64,000 nt of DNA, from the NCBI GenBank assembly GCA_030427635.1, contig JAUIBA010000003.1, forward strand, positions 62,001-126,000, in the 5' to 3' direction. A model generated the notes under the pieces. The model saw only the letters and a program-made list of their open reading frames with translations, did no database searches and was not told the origin of the DNA. Within the stretch, counting starts at the first letter, position 1. Each line of letters begins with the position of its first letter. Positions 9,391 to 19,689 of this stretch are shown in pieces. Position numbers and translations under genes: made by a program. Source of the stretch: Bacteroidia bacterium (GTDB lineage: Bacteria > Bacteroidota > Bacteroidia > Chitinophagales > Chitinophagaceae).

Positions 9391-10164
9391 ATGGCCAGTG
9401 TTACCCTTTTATCCGATCTTGGATTGCAGGATGCCTCAGCAGGCATCGTTAAGGGTATTCTGTATAGTACAGTGCCCCAGGTGCATGTAACAGACATTAC
9501 GCATGAGGTGGCTCCGTTCAGTGTTTCACAGGCTGCATACATACTCGGCAGTGTATATGATAGTTTTCCCCAGGGTACGGTACATCTTGTACTTACCGAT
9601 GTATTTTATACCAGTGGGGCAGTAATGTTACTGGCCTCATATGCCGGGCATTATTTCCTTGTCCCTGACAATGGCGTGTTACCACTGGCATTGGGTACCG
9701 TACCTGATGAGTCCTGGCTTTGTTATGGTCCTGTAGATGAGGATGTTTTCGATGCGTGGGTGAGTGCAGCTGCAGCCATTATCGCTCGCCTTGCTATATC
9801 AGCACCGGCAGGCATGGGCTTGCAGCCACGCATACCCTATGTCATGGATATTGAAGCTCCCAGAGATGGCGATACTGTCCGCTGCCGTATTTTGTACATA
9901 GACAACTTTGGCAATATTGTTACAGATATGACTCACAGCCGTTTCGAAAAGCTGGAGGGGGGCAGAGGGTTTTCTATAAGCATTGGTGTTGATAGTATCA
10001 CACGTATCAGCGCCTATTATGCCGATGTGCCACGGGGCGATGCACTCTGTCGCTTTAATGGTAAGGGATATCTGGAGATATGCGTGCACCGGGGCAATGC
10101 CTCAGCATTGCTGGGCTTCAGGGTAGGTGGGCTTTATAACGATATTAAAATTCAGTTCGGATGA
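9391..10164 (+). CDS. SAM hydroxide adenosyltransferase (DUF62 family)
   Basis: Splits S-adenosylmethionine to adenosine and methionine using a water-derived hydroxide. I placed the start at the ATG at 9391, giving 257 aa that begin MASVTLLSDLGLQDASAG, the family start (normally LLTDFG-D-Y). The DITHEV segment, the LVPDNGVL block and the C-terminal YIDNFGNIVTDM are all present. The usual DFG has become DLG here. Its stop overlaps the next gene by 4 bases (ATGA). Confidence 0.9.
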   Translation: MASVTLLSDLGLQDASAGIVKGILYSTVPQVHVTDITHEVAPFSVSQAAYILGSVYDSFPQGTVHLVLTDVFYTSGAVMLLASYAGHYFLVPDNGVLPLALGTVPDESWLCYGPVDEDVFDAWVSAAAAIIARLAISAPAGMGLQPRIPYVMDIEAPRDGDTVRCRILYIDNFGNIVTDMTHSRFEKLEGGRGFSISIGVDSITRISAYYADVPRGDALCRFNGKGYLEICVHRGNASALLGFRVGGLYNDIKIQFG

Positions 10165-10457
10165 TAGTAAGAATAGTACAAATGACATTCAGGGAAGATG
10201 CAGTCGAAGACTTTGTATCCATGTTTGAGGAGCGTAAGGAACGCATAAGGCATTTTGAGGGTTGTTCCCATCTGGAGTTATGGCAGGATAGTACCCGCCC
10301 CAATGTTTTTTTTACATACAGTAAATGGTCCTCACAGGAGGCTTTGGACCATTACAGGTTTTCTGAGTTCTTTAAAGATACATGGGGCAGAACCAGAGCC
10401 ATGTTTGCCGGTGGCCCACAGGCATGGAGTGTGCAGCAGCGATATGTTGTGAATTAG
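10161..10457 (+). CDS. antibiotic biosynthesis monooxygenase (ABM) domain protein
   Basis: A 98-aa stand-alone dimeric ferredoxin-like ABM domain: MIVRIVQMTFREDAVEDFVSMFEE at the N-terminus, the GCSHLELWQD strand, and the FFTYSKWSSQEALDHYRFSEFF helix. Such proteins act as small oxygenases or sensors; the substrate is unknown. It overlaps the SAM-hydroxide adenosyltransferase stop by 4 bases and ends at a strong hairpin, so the two genes form one unit. Confidence 0.88.
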   Translation: MIVRIVQMTFREDAVEDFVSMFEERKERIRHFEGCSHLELWQDSTRPNVFFTYSKWSSQEALDHYRFSEFFKDTWGRTRAMFAGGPQAWSVQQRYVVN

Positions 10458-10459
10458 TA

Positions 10460-10498
10460 CTAAAAAGTACGCCCCGCATTGCGGGGCGTACTTTTTAG
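10460..10498. terminator. strong bidirectional terminator
   Basis: A perfect 18-bp stem CTAAAAAGTACGCCCCGC with a 3-base loop, GC-rich at the apex and with A and T tracts on the two sides, so it works in both directions. It separates the convergent ABM gene and yidC. Confidence 0.93.
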
Positions 10499-10502
10499 TT
10501 AG

Positions 10503-12329
10503 TTAGCTGTTTTTACGTGGAGTCGTACGTTGAGACTGTTGCTTTTGCATCTCTTCCAGTCGTGCCGCCCATTTGGATTGTGTAGGTGGCTTCGTTTTGT
10601 TTTCCTGTATCTGAGCATGGATAGCCTGCTCATTGATGAAGTACTTCTGAATAATGAACTGCTGTGCAATGCTTAACAGGTTGGAGCAGGTGTAGTAGAA
10701 TGTAAGGGCTGCTGCCATCTTGTTAAATACACCCATCAGTATCACAGGGAATATGTACGGCATATATTTCAGCGCAGGGTTGTTGGGGTCCTGCGGCGTC
10801 ATATTTCTGTTGTAAAGAGCCAGGAACAGACTCGATGCCGTCATAAGAAGCGTGAAGAGACTGATGTGGTCACCATAGAATGGTACTTCAAACCCGAAGT
10901 TCAGAATGCTGTCATAGGTAGAAAGGTCTTTTACCCACAGGAATCCCTGCTGACGGAACTCCATGAACGACGGGAATATGTAGTAGATAGAGAGCAGTAT
11001 CGGTAACTGGAACAGCATTGGTAAGCATCCCCCCAGTGGGTTCACACCTGCCGAGCGGTACAGCTTCATCTGCTCCATACCAAACTTCTGTTGGTCATCT
11101 CCTATTTTCGCACGTAGCTCATCCAGTTCCGGTTTCAGCACACGCATTTTGGCGCTGGACAGATAGCTTTTATAAGTAAAGAATGAGAGTACAAACCTTA
11201 TGAATACAGTCATCAGTACTATAAGCAGCGCATAGTTGTTGACGAAGCTGTCAAAGAAGTAGAATATAGGAATGATTATCCAGCGGTTTATATACTTCAC
11301 AAACGACATGATACCGATACCCAATGGCACCATTTCCTCCATGTCTATATCATAAGACTTCAGTGTGCGGTAATCGTTAGGGCCTATATACCAGCGCATA
11401 GATGCCGATTGCGTAGCACCTGCAGCTTTTAATGGCAGGTCCATGGATGCAAGGCTTTGCGCTACTACAGTAGTATCTCCCGGTTTATAGCCGAACTTTG
11501 AGTCCATGCGTGTAAATCCGTCATCAGCTATAAGTGCTGTGCTGAAGTACTGCTTACGGAATCCCAGCCAGTGTGCCGCATTGCTGCCATTATTCAGTGA
11601 CTTCTCTTCCGACTGCACGGTGTAGTAGTCATGGTCTGAGTTTTTATTGCGGTAATATACCTGAGTGGCCATGCGCTCGTTGGTCATGTCCTTTTCAGTA
11701 TGCAGTACATAGGCGTGCCAGGTCAGAGGCAGGGATGAAGCTGCTATCCCGGTCAGGGATATGTTGCAGCTCATCATGTATCCGTCAGCGGGCAGGGTAT
11801 AAACGATGTCTACTCGCTTACCTCCACCCAGGTCTGCTACGAAGTCTACACTTTTATCCCCGTTAGGCAGCTGTTTGCTTACAGGGGTAAAGTACAGGTC
11901 GGCAGTAGAGCGGTTATTGTCAATAGGTAGTATAGCGCTCAGCTGGTTGCCTTTCCCGTTAAAGAGATATAGCGGTTGCTGGCCGTATGTTTTATACGTT
12001 TTTAGCAGTCCCGCAGTTGGGTAGGCGCCTTTTGAGGTAAACTGTACTGATAGCTTATCATTCTCCAGTGTTACCGTTTGTGCCGTGCCGTTAAATGCCG
12101 GAGGCTGCATTGCCTTCAGGGCCAGTGTTGCAGAGTCATCAGTCTGTACTGTGGTTGCTGCTACAGTTTTACTGCTGTCTATAAGCGGACGGGGGTGGGC
12201 TTTGGCGTATGCTACGCTGTCGGCATGCTTTTTGTCGTAGTAGGTCTTCTGCTCATGCTGGTTGTACATGATATAGCCTATCAGTAGCACAGCCAGAAGC
12301 GAAAACCCGATTACCTGGTTACGATCCAT
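10503..12329 (-). CDS. yidC: membrane protein insertase YidC
   Basis: Inner membrane insertase and chaperone for Sec-dependent and Sec-independent proteins. The 608-aa length and architecture fit Gram-negative YidC: an N-terminal membrane segment (VIGFSLLAVLLIGYIMY), a large periplasmic beta domain (residues 50-330), then the conserved membrane core with LLIVLMTVFIRFVLSFFTYKSY, the cytoplasmic hairpin, GVNPLGGCLPMLFQLPILLSIYY, and ALTFYYTCSNLLSIAQQF. The C-terminus is basic, as expected for ribosome contact. A TACCTTTG box at 12367-12374 on the minus strand probably serves as its promoter. Confidence 0.97.
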   Translation of the reverse strand: MDRNQVIGFSLLAVLLIGYIMYNQHEQKTYYDKKHADSVAYAKAHPRPLIDSSKTVAATTVQTDDSATLALKAMQPPAFNGTAQTVTLENDKLSVQFTSKGAYPTAGLLKTYKTYGQQPLYLFNGKGNQLSAILPIDNNRSTADLYFTPVSKQLPNGDKSVDFVADLGGGKRVDIVYTLPADGYMMSCNISLTGIAASSLPLTWHAYVLHTEKDMTNERMATQVYYRNKNSDHDYYTVQSEEKSLNNGSNAAHWLGFRKQYFSTALIADDGFTRMDSKFGYKPGDTTVVAQSLASMDLPLKAAGATQSASMRWYIGPNDYRTLKSYDIDMEEMVPLGIGIMSFVKYINRWIIIPIFYFFDSFVNNYALLIVLMTVFIRFVLSFFTYKSYLSSAKMRVLKPELDELRAKIGDDQQKFGMEQMKLYRSAGVNPLGGCLPMLFQLPILLSIYYIFPSFMEFRQQGFLWVKDLSTYDSILNFGFEVPFYGDHISLFTLLMTASSLFLALYNRNMTPQDPNNPALKYMPYIFPVILMGVFNKMAAALTFYYTCSNLLSIAQQFIIQKYFINEQAIHAQIQENKTKPPTQSKWAARLEEMQKQQSQRTTPRKNS

Positions 12330-12366
12330 TTAAAAGAAACTAATAAATAATACGTTAATTGAGGCG

Positions 12367-12374
12367 CAAAGGTA
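12367..12374 (-). promoter_or_regulatory. candidate -7 box for yidC
   Basis: TACCTTTG on the minus strand matches TAnnTTTG and lies about 38 bases before the yidC start. No convincing -33 TTG was found. Confidence 0.4.
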
Positions 12375-12517
12375 ATTGTTTTGCAGTCAGTACCGTCAGA
12401 CCATGTACTGTTATTCTTGAATTAATATAAAATTATATTAATGTACAGCTCGTTATATCACCCTTGTTTTCACCCTTTATAGGGTTAGGTTATGTCCGGT
12501 GAAGTTTTTTGTATCTG

Positions 12518-12525
12518 TATTTTTG
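12518..12525 (+). promoter_or_regulatory. candidate -7 box for the DUF2911 gene
   Basis: TATTTTTG, 18 bases before the ATG at 12543, fits the TAnnTTTG consensus. It also supports the ATG at 12543 over the upstream frame extension. Confidence 0.4.
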
Positions 12526-12542
12526 CCGGAAACCAGAGTATT

Positions 12543-13637
12543 ATGAAAGTATTTGTTACAGCATCTTTATTTGTTTTTGCAGCATTTCCTGCATTTGCGC
12601 AGCTCACTACACCAGCCGATGGCACCAGTGTACGTGCCAGAGTATCTGAGCGTGTAGGACTCACAGACATTTCTATTGATTATGGCCGGCCGGCAGTGAA
12701 AGGCAGAGATGGTAAAATATGGGGCGAAGTAGTGTATTCTGGTTTCAAAAATCAGGGCTTCGGTAACGGTAAGGATAGTCCGTGGCGTGCCGGGGCCAAT
12801 GAAAATACGGTTATTGAATTCAGTACTGATGTTACTATAGAGGGAAAGACACTGAAAGCCGGTAAATATGGCTTCTTCGTAGCCTATGGGGCAGATGAGT
12901 GTACGCTCATTTTCAGTACTGCCACTTCCAGCTGGGGAAGTTATTTCTACGACCCGGCTGAAGATGTGATGCGGGTGAAGGTAAAGCCGGTAAGCATACC
13001 ATATCTGAAGGAGCGGCTTACGTATGAGTTCAGCGACGAGACAGACAGCACAGCAACCGTTACCCTTTTCTGGGAGCGTAAGGGTATACCATTCAGGGTG
13101 TCTACAGCACTTCATAGTCTTCAGATGGCCTCATTCGACAGAGAGCTGCGGGGTGAGCGTGGATTTGACCCGCATGCACTTGTTCAGGTAGCCAGCTACC
13201 TGCAGGAGCATAATACCCGCATGGATGATGCGCTTGGTTATGTAACCAGAGCATCAGCAAGTATGCCAACATTTGGTGTGCTTTCTCTTAAGGCAGATAT
13301 TCTCAGAAAGATGCATAAGGAGCAGGAGGCAGACAGTACCATGAAGGTAGCTTTGGAGCGTGCTTCGTTAAGAGAGTTACATAATTATGGTCGTACCCTT
13401 TTACGTGAGGAGAAAAATGCCGAGGCGTTGGAAATATTCCGCCTTAATTATGACCGCCACCCACATGCATATACTGCATGTGTGGGTATGATGCGTGGAT
13501 GTGCTGCCAATGGTAAGTCAAAAGATGCAATAAAGTATGGAAAGAAAGCATTACCGGTAGCCCCCGATGATGCAAACCGCAAATATGTAGAGGATGCAAT
13601 AGCATCGCTGAAGGCGGGTAAAGGGCTTGGCCAGTAA
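12543..13637 (+). CDS. secreted DUF2911 protein with TPR-like C-terminus
   Basis: Starts MKVFVTASLFVFAAFPAFAQ, a Sec signal cut after AQ. Residues about 25-190 are the DUF2911 domain, with the typical RARVSERVGLTDISIDYGRP, WGEVV-YG-type and WRAGANENTVIEFSTDV blocks. The last 150 residues are helical repeats resembling TPRs (ALGYVTRASASMPTFGVLSLKADIL, NAEALEIFRLNYDRHP). Periplasmic or outer-membrane associated, function unknown. The longer frame from 12492 would bury the signal peptide, so the ATG at 12543 is preferred. Confidence 0.88.
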   Translation: MKVFVTASLFVFAAFPAFAQLTTPADGTSVRARVSERVGLTDISIDYGRPAVKGRDGKIWGEVVYSGFKNQGFGNGKDSPWRAGANENTVIEFSTDVTIEGKTLKAGKYGFFVAYGADECTLIFSTATSSWGSYFYDPAEDVMRVKVKPVSIPYLKERLTYEFSDETDSTATVTLFWERKGIPFRVSTALHSLQMASFDRELRGERGFDPHALVQVASYLQEHNTRMDDALGYVTRASASMPTFGVLSLKADILRKMHKEQEADSTMKVALERASLRELHNYGRTLLREEKNAEALEIFRLNYDRHPHAYTACVGMMRGCAANGKSKDAIKYGKKALPVAPDDANRKYVEDAIASLKAGKGLGQ

Positions 13638-13712
13638 GCGAAACGGGCAGTATGCAATTATATGTATACTGCCTGCTTTTACAAACTGTAGTATCTTGCA
13701 TGGCTATAGTTC

Positions 13713-15098
13713 ATGATACTTCGCCTCATGTTTACTGGAGCTGTGCTGCTGTCGTCTTTCTCTGTACGGGCACAGGATACAGCCCGTGCAAAGCGGCTGG
13801 TAATAGGTCGTGTAGAGGTAGAGGGGAATCACATTACCCGTAGAGGGGTTATTATGAGGGAGACCGGGATGCGTCCCGGGCAGTCCATCGCTGCCGACTC
13901 AGTAAACGCTCTTGTTACCCGTAGCCGTCTGCGCCTCTTCAATCTGCAGCTGTTTAACGAGGTAGAGCAGGAAGTTGTTCCGCTTACCGGCGATTCTGTT
14001 ATCTGGCGGTTTAAGGTAAAAGAGCGCTGGTATATTATTCCTACCGGTATCCTTCAGTTTGCCGACCGTAATATAAATACCTGGTGGACCGACCAGCGGC
14101 ATGACCTGAATCGGGTATCGGCCGGCCTCACAATTACCGACCGTAATTTCAGAGGCAATCTGGAAACGCTTGCCTTTACGGTACAGGGAGGATATACTCA
14201 GCGTCTGGGGCTTACTTATATGTTGCCTTATATAAACCGCAGTCAGACTCATGGTATAGGCATTACAGGGGCTGTGGCGCGTAGCAGGCAAACCTATTTT
14301 GCTACAATAGACAATAAATTACGTTTTGCCGGAGATTATAATGGCCCGGTTGTGTGGAAGCAGGCAGAGGGTGGTCTGTGTTACATTTTCAGGCCCCGGT
14401 ATGCTAAGCGCCACATATTTCAGCTCAGTTATCGTCAGTTCGATGTCGCCGACACTATTGTGCAGTTAAATGCCGGTTACTTCAGTGACAGCAGCCGTAC
14501 GGCCCGCCTTGCAGAGCTGAATTACCGTTTTGAATATAATGGCGTCGATAACTGGAATTACTCATTGCGTGGCGAAAAGCTGGTCGTAGTATCGGTATTG
14601 CGTACAGGTTTTGAAGGATTGGGTTTTCAGGCTTATGCAGGTTATGAGGCGGGTATATTCAGGCATCTGGGGGGACGGTGGTATGGCTCGGCGGTTTCCA
14701 GAGGTAAGGCGGTACTGCCCGGAGCACAACCATATTATTTCCGTAACGGCCTGGGAACATCAACCGATTATGTGCGCGGGTATGAATATTATGTTACCGA
14801 TGGCTATAGTTACGGGCTGGCCCGCCTTTCTCTGAAGCATGAATTATTCAGTAATACCTGGTCACTACCAGTCAGATATTTCACTTCAGTTCCTGTACGC
14901 ATTTACCCAAAAGTGTTTTTTGATGCGGGTTATATAGATGGCGCCTCCTCATTTTCTAACTCTCTCTCTAATACTGTTATGTATAGCATTGGTGCCGGAG
15001 TAGATATGGTTACATTTTATGATGTGAAGATAAGGGTCGAATTCTCCCGTAATCACCTGGGGCAAAATGGGCTATATTTACACTTCAATAGCGAATAG
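13713..15098 (+). CDS. BamA/TamA-like outer membrane beta-barrel protein with one POTRA
   Basis: Signal peptide (MILRLMFTGAVLLSSFSVRAQ), then a single POTRA-like domain (LVIGRVEVEGNHITRRGVIMRE ... LFNLQLFNEVEQEV) at residues 28-110, then a long run of alternating beta strands to the C-terminus. This is the layout of small Omp85-superfamily surface antigens. It is shorter than BamA (461 aa, one POTRA rather than five), so it is probably a specialised translocator rather than the main insertase. It is followed by nadK after 36 bases. Confidence 0.85.
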   Translation: MILRLMFTGAVLLSSFSVRAQDTARAKRLVIGRVEVEGNHITRRGVIMRETGMRPGQSIAADSVNALVTRSRLRLFNLQLFNEVEQEVVPLTGDSVIWRFKVKERWYIIPTGILQFADRNINTWWTDQRHDLNRVSAGLTITDRNFRGNLETLAFTVQGGYTQRLGLTYMLPYINRSQTHGIGITGAVARSRQTYFATIDNKLRFAGDYNGPVVWKQAEGGLCYIFRPRYAKRHIFQLSYRQFDVADTIVQLNAGYFSDSSRTARLAELNYRFEYNGVDNWNYSLRGEKLVVVSVLRTGFEGLGFQAYAGYEAGIFRHLGGRWYGSAVSRGKAVLPGAQPYYFRNGLGTSTDYVRGYEYYVTDGYSYGLARLSLKHELFSNTWSLPVRYFTSVPVRIYPKVFFDAGYIDGASSFSNSLSNTVMYSIGAGVDMVTFYDVKIRVEFSRNHLGQNGLYLHFNSE

Positions 15099-15134
15099 CA
15101 TGCTGTATATGCATGTAAGGAAAAAACAATCAGT

Positions 15135-16013
15135 ATGTTGATAGCATTGTATAACCGGACTTTTGACGAACAGGATATACCTTTTTTGCAGCGTCTTGTG
15201 AAGCTATTGGAAATGCACCGGTTACAAATGGTCATATTCAGCGACTTTTATGAGCAGCTGAAACAGCATGTCACATTTTCTGAAACTCCCCGTTTGTTTT
15301 CAGGAAAAAGAGAATTACCGCTATCTACGGATATGCTGATAAGTCTGGGCGGGGATGGTACAATGCTTGATGCCGTGTGTTTTGTTGGCAATTCTAATAT
15401 TCCGCTCATTGGGGTAAACCTGGGTCGTTTAGGTTTTCTGGCTGCAATCTCTGAGGATGAAGTGGAAAATGCAATCCTATCCCTCGTTCGTGGCTCATAT
15501 ACATTGGAAAAACGTTCTTTACTGCATCTGGACTCCAGTGTACCGCTGTTTGACGGTTCGCCCTTCGCCCTGAATGAGTTTACTATTCACCGGCTGGATA
15601 CCTCGTCCATGATTAAGATACATACTTATCTCAATGGGGAGTTCCTTAATACCTATTGGGCAGATGGCCTTATTGTTGCTACGCCTACGGGTTCCACCGG
15701 CTACTCGCTTAGTTGTGGTGGGCCTGTTGTTTTTCCGCAGGCCTCCAGTTTTGTTATTACACCGGTAGCCCCTCACAATCTTAATACGCGGCCTATAGTC
15801 GTACCGGACGATAATGTTATTTCCTTTGAAATAGAGGGCCGGTCAGAGCATTTCCTCTGCACGCTCGATTCCCGTACAGAGTCTATACGCAGTAATGTTC
15901 AGCTTGCGGTAAAGCGCGAAAATTTTACCGTTTCACTGGTACGCCCGGATGAGCATAACTTTCTCAATACCATCCGTCAGAAGCTCTACTGGGGTATAGA
16001 TAAGCGTAACTGA
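15135..16013 (+). CDS. nadK: NAD kinase
   Basis: Phosphorylates NAD to NADP with ATP. The 292-aa length fits. Diagnostic motifs are the catalytic SLGGDGTMLDAV near residue 75, GVNLGRLGFLA, LNEFTIHR, and the NAD-binding PTGSTGYSLSCGGPVVFP. It sits directly downstream of the Omp85-type gene, a common Bacteroidota layout in which a BamA-like gene and nadK are neighbours. Confidence 0.96.
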   Translation: MLIALYNRTFDEQDIPFLQRLVKLLEMHRLQMVIFSDFYEQLKQHVTFSETPRLFSGKRELPLSTDMLISLGGDGTMLDAVCFVGNSNIPLIGVNLGRLGFLAAISEDEVENAILSLVRGSYTLEKRSLLHLDSSVPLFDGSPFALNEFTIHRLDTSSMIKIHTYLNGEFLNTYWADGLIVATPTGSTGYSLSCGGPVVFPQASSFVITPVAPHNLNTRPIVVPDDNVISFEIEGRSEHFLCTLDSRTESIRSNVQLAVKRENFTVSLVRPDEHNFLNTIRQKLYWGIDKRN

Positions 16014-16258
16014 TTCCGGAACAGTAGAGAAATATCCGGTGAATTATCTTCATTGCAGTCCAGTAACTATCAGTTAATTTTCCTGCTGTATCTGCATTTC
16101 TGTCAGTTTTTTTGTGGAAAAAGAATAACATCGCCGGTTTGAAATATGGTGCTATTATTATATTTTTGATAATTAATGATATGCATTGTCCAAACATTTC
16201 GGATTTTTATTGCGTCTGTTATTTTTGGTAGGTTTAATATGCATTTTACAAATGGTCC

Positions 16259-19200
16259 ATGGAAACTCCTATAATTAAAAATACCCTCGGTATGTTTAGA
16301 AAAGTGATTGCCTCCTGTGCAGTTGTCTGCATGGCAGCTTTTTCTGCGCATGCACAGATAACTGTCAATCAGAATCAGACAGCAGCAGCTCTGGCAGCAG
16401 CACTTACTGGTTATGGTGTCACCGTACTTAGCCCGGTACTCACCTGTGATACAGGTGCTAATGGTACCTTTACCACTCTAGTAGACCCTATAGGGGTTTC
16501 TGCGGGTATTGTACTCACCAGTGGCTCTGCCAATGGTATCGCTGCTCCTGCCAGTACGTTCGAAACTATAGGTCACACTCCTTCTCTTTCTGATGCAGAC
16601 CTGGCTACACTGGCAGGTGGTACTACAAACGATGCCTGTGTGCTGGAATTTGACTTTAAGGCAGCAGGTGATACTGTCAGGTTCAATTATGTATTTGGTT
16701 CAGAAGAGTATCCGGAGTTTGCATGTTCCGGCTTCAATGATGTGTTCGGCTTTCTTATTTCCGGTGGTGTTACATCGCCCGGCTCCACCTATCCTACTCC
16801 ATATAATATAGCACGTGTGCCGGGTACCAATATCCCGGTTTGTATCAATAGTGTGAATTCTGCCCCTACAGGTACTACTTATCCTATAGGTACCTGTAAT
16901 GCATTAGGCCCTGGCTCACCATTTGCAATGTATTACATTGATAATGCTGCCAGTACTATGCTTGTGTATGATGGCAAGACTACCGTGCTTACTGCAGTAG
17001 CGGCAGTAAGCCCCTGCGATACATATCACCTGAAGCTGGGTGTGGCAGATGTGGGCGACAATGCCTATAACTCCGGTGTGTTCATTCAGGGGGGAAGCCT
17101 TACTTCTTCTGTGCCTACTACCATTACGGCTGTGGGCACCAGTGGTCTGCCATATTGTATACGTGGTTGTAATCCGGGCAACTTCGTTTTTACTATACCT
17201 GATCCTCAGGATACTAACGTAACAGTTCATTTTAATATTCTGGGAACTGCAGTAAATGGTTATGACTATGCCTTTATTGCAGACAGCGTTACTATCCCTG
17301 CTACTACAACTTCTACAATTCTGGATATCAACCCATTGTTGGTTCCGGCTGCCGGCCCTAAAGTGGTAACACTGGAGATTCTTAAAGAAGACCCATGCCA
17401 TCCGGGTGTATTTACTCCTGTTACTACGGCAAGTCTTACTATTCTCGATTCATTTAACTTCCACATAATCACACCTGATACTGCAGTCTGTGCCGGTACA
17501 ACGGTACACATTGTTGCTACCGGGGATACGGATTTTGCGCCTGTGCTCGATTATCACTGGACCCCTTTACCGGTCAGTGACGATACCGCATTGGTTATTG
17601 ATGTGAACCCCACTTCCACTACTACGTATTCACTTACGGTTACCGCAGACCCTGCATTGGGATGCGTACCTCAGGTCAAAACTATTACTATATCAATGGC
17701 ACCCAATCCTGTGCTGTCCATTGACTCTGCTATCGTCAATACGTGTGTAGGTGTACCAGCCCAGCTCAATGTATATGTTGCGCCGGCTGGCACGGCGTAT
17801 ACCTATGTCTGGTCGCCGTCCATTTATTTGTCCTCTACATCTGTCTCCAACCCTGTAGCTACGCCTACAGCAGTGGGGGATGTCATGTATAATGTAACCG
17901 TTTATCCTACAGCCTTGCCGGCATGCGTCAGTGATACAAGTATTATGCTGCATGTAGTACCTGACGACTTTGTCCTGAATAATACAGATACAGCAATCTG
18001 TCTTGGGGAGTCGGTTCAGATAAGTATAGCAGGATGGCCGGAATTCAGTTGGGTATGGACTCCGCCAACCGGAGTTTCAGACCCCTCAATCATGGAGCCG
18101 GTGGTAACGCCTACTACCAATGTTTCCTACACAGTTACAGCATCCTATGCACACTGTCCCGATATGGTGCATAGCTTCTACATAGAAGTAGATACCCCTG
18201 CTACTCAGGTTACGGTGTTCGATACTATCTGTATTCCTATGACTTACAGCATAGATCTTACGGTGCCGGGCAGTACGGGCATAGGTAATGGCTACTACAG
18301 CTATCAGTGGAGCCCTGCTACATGGGTAAGTAACGATACTATCCCTAATCCTGTTATTACGCCGGGCGTAGCAGGTGTGCACGCTTATACAGTCACTGTT
18401 CAGCCACATGCTATTGGTTGTGCGGTAGATGATTACATTAATCTTTATGTACTGCCCAATGCAATTGATCTGATGCCTGATACTGCAATATGTCTGGGAC
18501 GTTCCGTACAGATAGCTGCTTCAGGTGGAGACCCGGTATTTACTTACCAGTGGTTACCTACAGCTGGTATCGCAGTATCTAATGTATTGGCGCCTATAAT
18601 TACGCCCGATACATCAGCGCTTTATAAAGTAAAGGTGTCATTCCATCTTTGTCCTGATTTCTACGACTCTGTATATATAGATGTACAACCCAATCCTGAG
18701 GTATATATAGGTGGTAGCAGATTTGTTTGTGAAGCAGATACGGTAAGACTTATTCCTTCCGTAACGCCAGGCTGGTACGAACACTATATTTATGACTGGA
18801 CACCATCTTCGCACATAGATAAGCCTAATGATGCATCGGCAGTGTATACCGGTGCCAATAGTGAAACAATAATACTTACAGTAAGTACTCCTGCCGGATG
18901 TACCGGTGTGGATTCTGCACAAATGATAGTGCTTCCCGGCAACTTTGCCTCTATTGAGCCGGAAATGACATTCTGTCCGCACGATAGTGCTACACTTATG
19001 CCATCGGGCGGCGTCTCTTATCAGTGGATTCCGTCTATGTACCTGAGCGGAGCCAATGAGGCTATGCCGGTCATAAAGCCTATTACAAACCAGACGTATA
19101 CCATCGTTGCTACCAGTGCAGATGGCTGTAAGGATACACTTACATTTACAGCTACAGTACATCCTGCGGCTATCATATATCTTGAAGATTCGGTTACCCT

Positions 19201-19672
19201 GCATCCGGGAGAAACGTACCAGATAGATCCGCAGACGAACTGTACCTATGCCTCGTGGACTCCTGCAGGTGGCCTGAGCGGGAAGTATATTATTAACCCG
19301 CTGGCATCACCGGAAATCAGCACCAAATATGTGATGACCGGGACCACAGAATATGGTTGTAAAACTAAAGATTCTATTTATGTAAATATATCAGATGAGA
19401 CACTAATTACCGTTCCTAATGCGTTTACACCAGGTAACGGCGTAAATAGTGAATTTAAAATTATAAAGCGCGGTATTGCGACTTTGAATTATTTCCGTAT
19501 TTTCAACCGTTGGGGAAATCTCATATTCGAGACCACGGATATAGACCAGGGTTGGAATGGAGAATATAAGGGAGTACCGCAGCCTGTTGGTGTTTACGTA
19601 TATATGATAGAAGGTAAAGCCAAAAACGGAAAAATATTCAGAAAACAAGGAAACGTAACTTTATTACGATAA
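16259..19672 (+). CDS. large secreted adhesin: choice-of-anchor L domain, PKD-like repeats, CHU_C (T9SS type B) tail
   Basis: The 1137-aa product has a signal peptide ending in AFSAHAQ. The choice-of-anchor L domain follows, with the diagnostic VLEFDFKAAGDTVRFNYVFGSEEYPEF and FNDVFGFLISG blocks (residues about 110-170). The middle consists of repeated Ig/PKD-like beta modules with Y-W-P and DTAIC-G motifs. The last 85 residues (VPNAFTPGNGVN ... FRIFNRWG ... GWNGEYKG ... PVGVYVYMIEGKAKNG) are the gliding-motility CHU_C domain that targets type IX secretion. It is probably a surface adhesin handled by the PorP/SprF protein encoded next. Confidence 0.93.
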   Translation: METPIIKNTLGMFRKVIASCAVVCMAAFSAHAQITVNQNQTAAALAAALTGYGVTVLSPVLTCDTGANGTFTTLVDPIGVSAGIVLTSGSANGIAAPASTFETIGHTPSLSDADLATLAGGTTNDACVLEFDFKAAGDTVRFNYVFGSEEYPEFACSGFNDVFGFLISGGVTSPGSTYPTPYNIARVPGTNIPVCINSVNSAPTGTTYPIGTCNALGPGSPFAMYYIDNAASTMLVYDGKTTVLTAVAAVSPCDTYHLKLGVADVGDNAYNSGVFIQGGSLTSSVPTTITAVGTSGLPYCIRGCNPGNFVFTIPDPQDTNVTVHFNILGTAVNGYDYAFIADSVTIPATTTSTILDINPLLVPAAGPKVVTLEILKEDPCHPGVFTPVTTASLTILDSFNFHIITPDTAVCAGTTVHIVATGDTDFAPVLDYHWTPLPVSDDTALVIDVNPTSTTTYSLTVTADPALGCVPQVKTITISMAPNPVLSIDSAIVNTCVGVPAQLNVYVAPAGTAYTYVWSPSIYLSSTSVSNPVATPTAVGDVMYNVTVYPTALPACVSDTSIMLHVVPDDFVLNNTDTAICLGESVQISIAGWPEFSWVWTPPTGVSDPSIMEPVVTPTTNVSYTVTASYAHCPDMVHSFYIEVDTPATQVTVFDTICIPMTYSIDLTVPGSTGIGNGYYSYQWSPATWVSNDTIPNPVITPGVAGVHAYTVTVQPHAIGCAVDDYINLYVLPNAIDLMPDTAICLGRSVQIAASGGDPVFTYQWLPTAGIAVSNVLAPIITPDTSALYKVKVSFHLCPDFYDSVYIDVQPNPEVYIGGSRFVCEADTVRLIPSVTPGWYEHYIYDWTPSSHIDKPNDASAVYTGANSETIILTVSTPAGCTGVDSAQMIVLPGNFASIEPEMTFCPHDSATLMPSGGVSYQWIPSMYLSGANEAMPVIKPITNQTYTIVATSADGCKDTLTFTATVHPAAIIYLEDSVTLHPGETYQIDPQTNCTYASWTPAGGLSGKYIINPLASPEISTKYVMTGTTEYGCKTKDSIYVNISDETLITVPNAFTPGNGVNSEFKIIKRGIATLNYFRIFNRWGNLIFETTDIDQGWNGEYKGVPQPVGVYVYMIEGKAKNGKIFRKQGNVTLLR

Positions 19673-19689
19673 TTTTACCACATTAATCT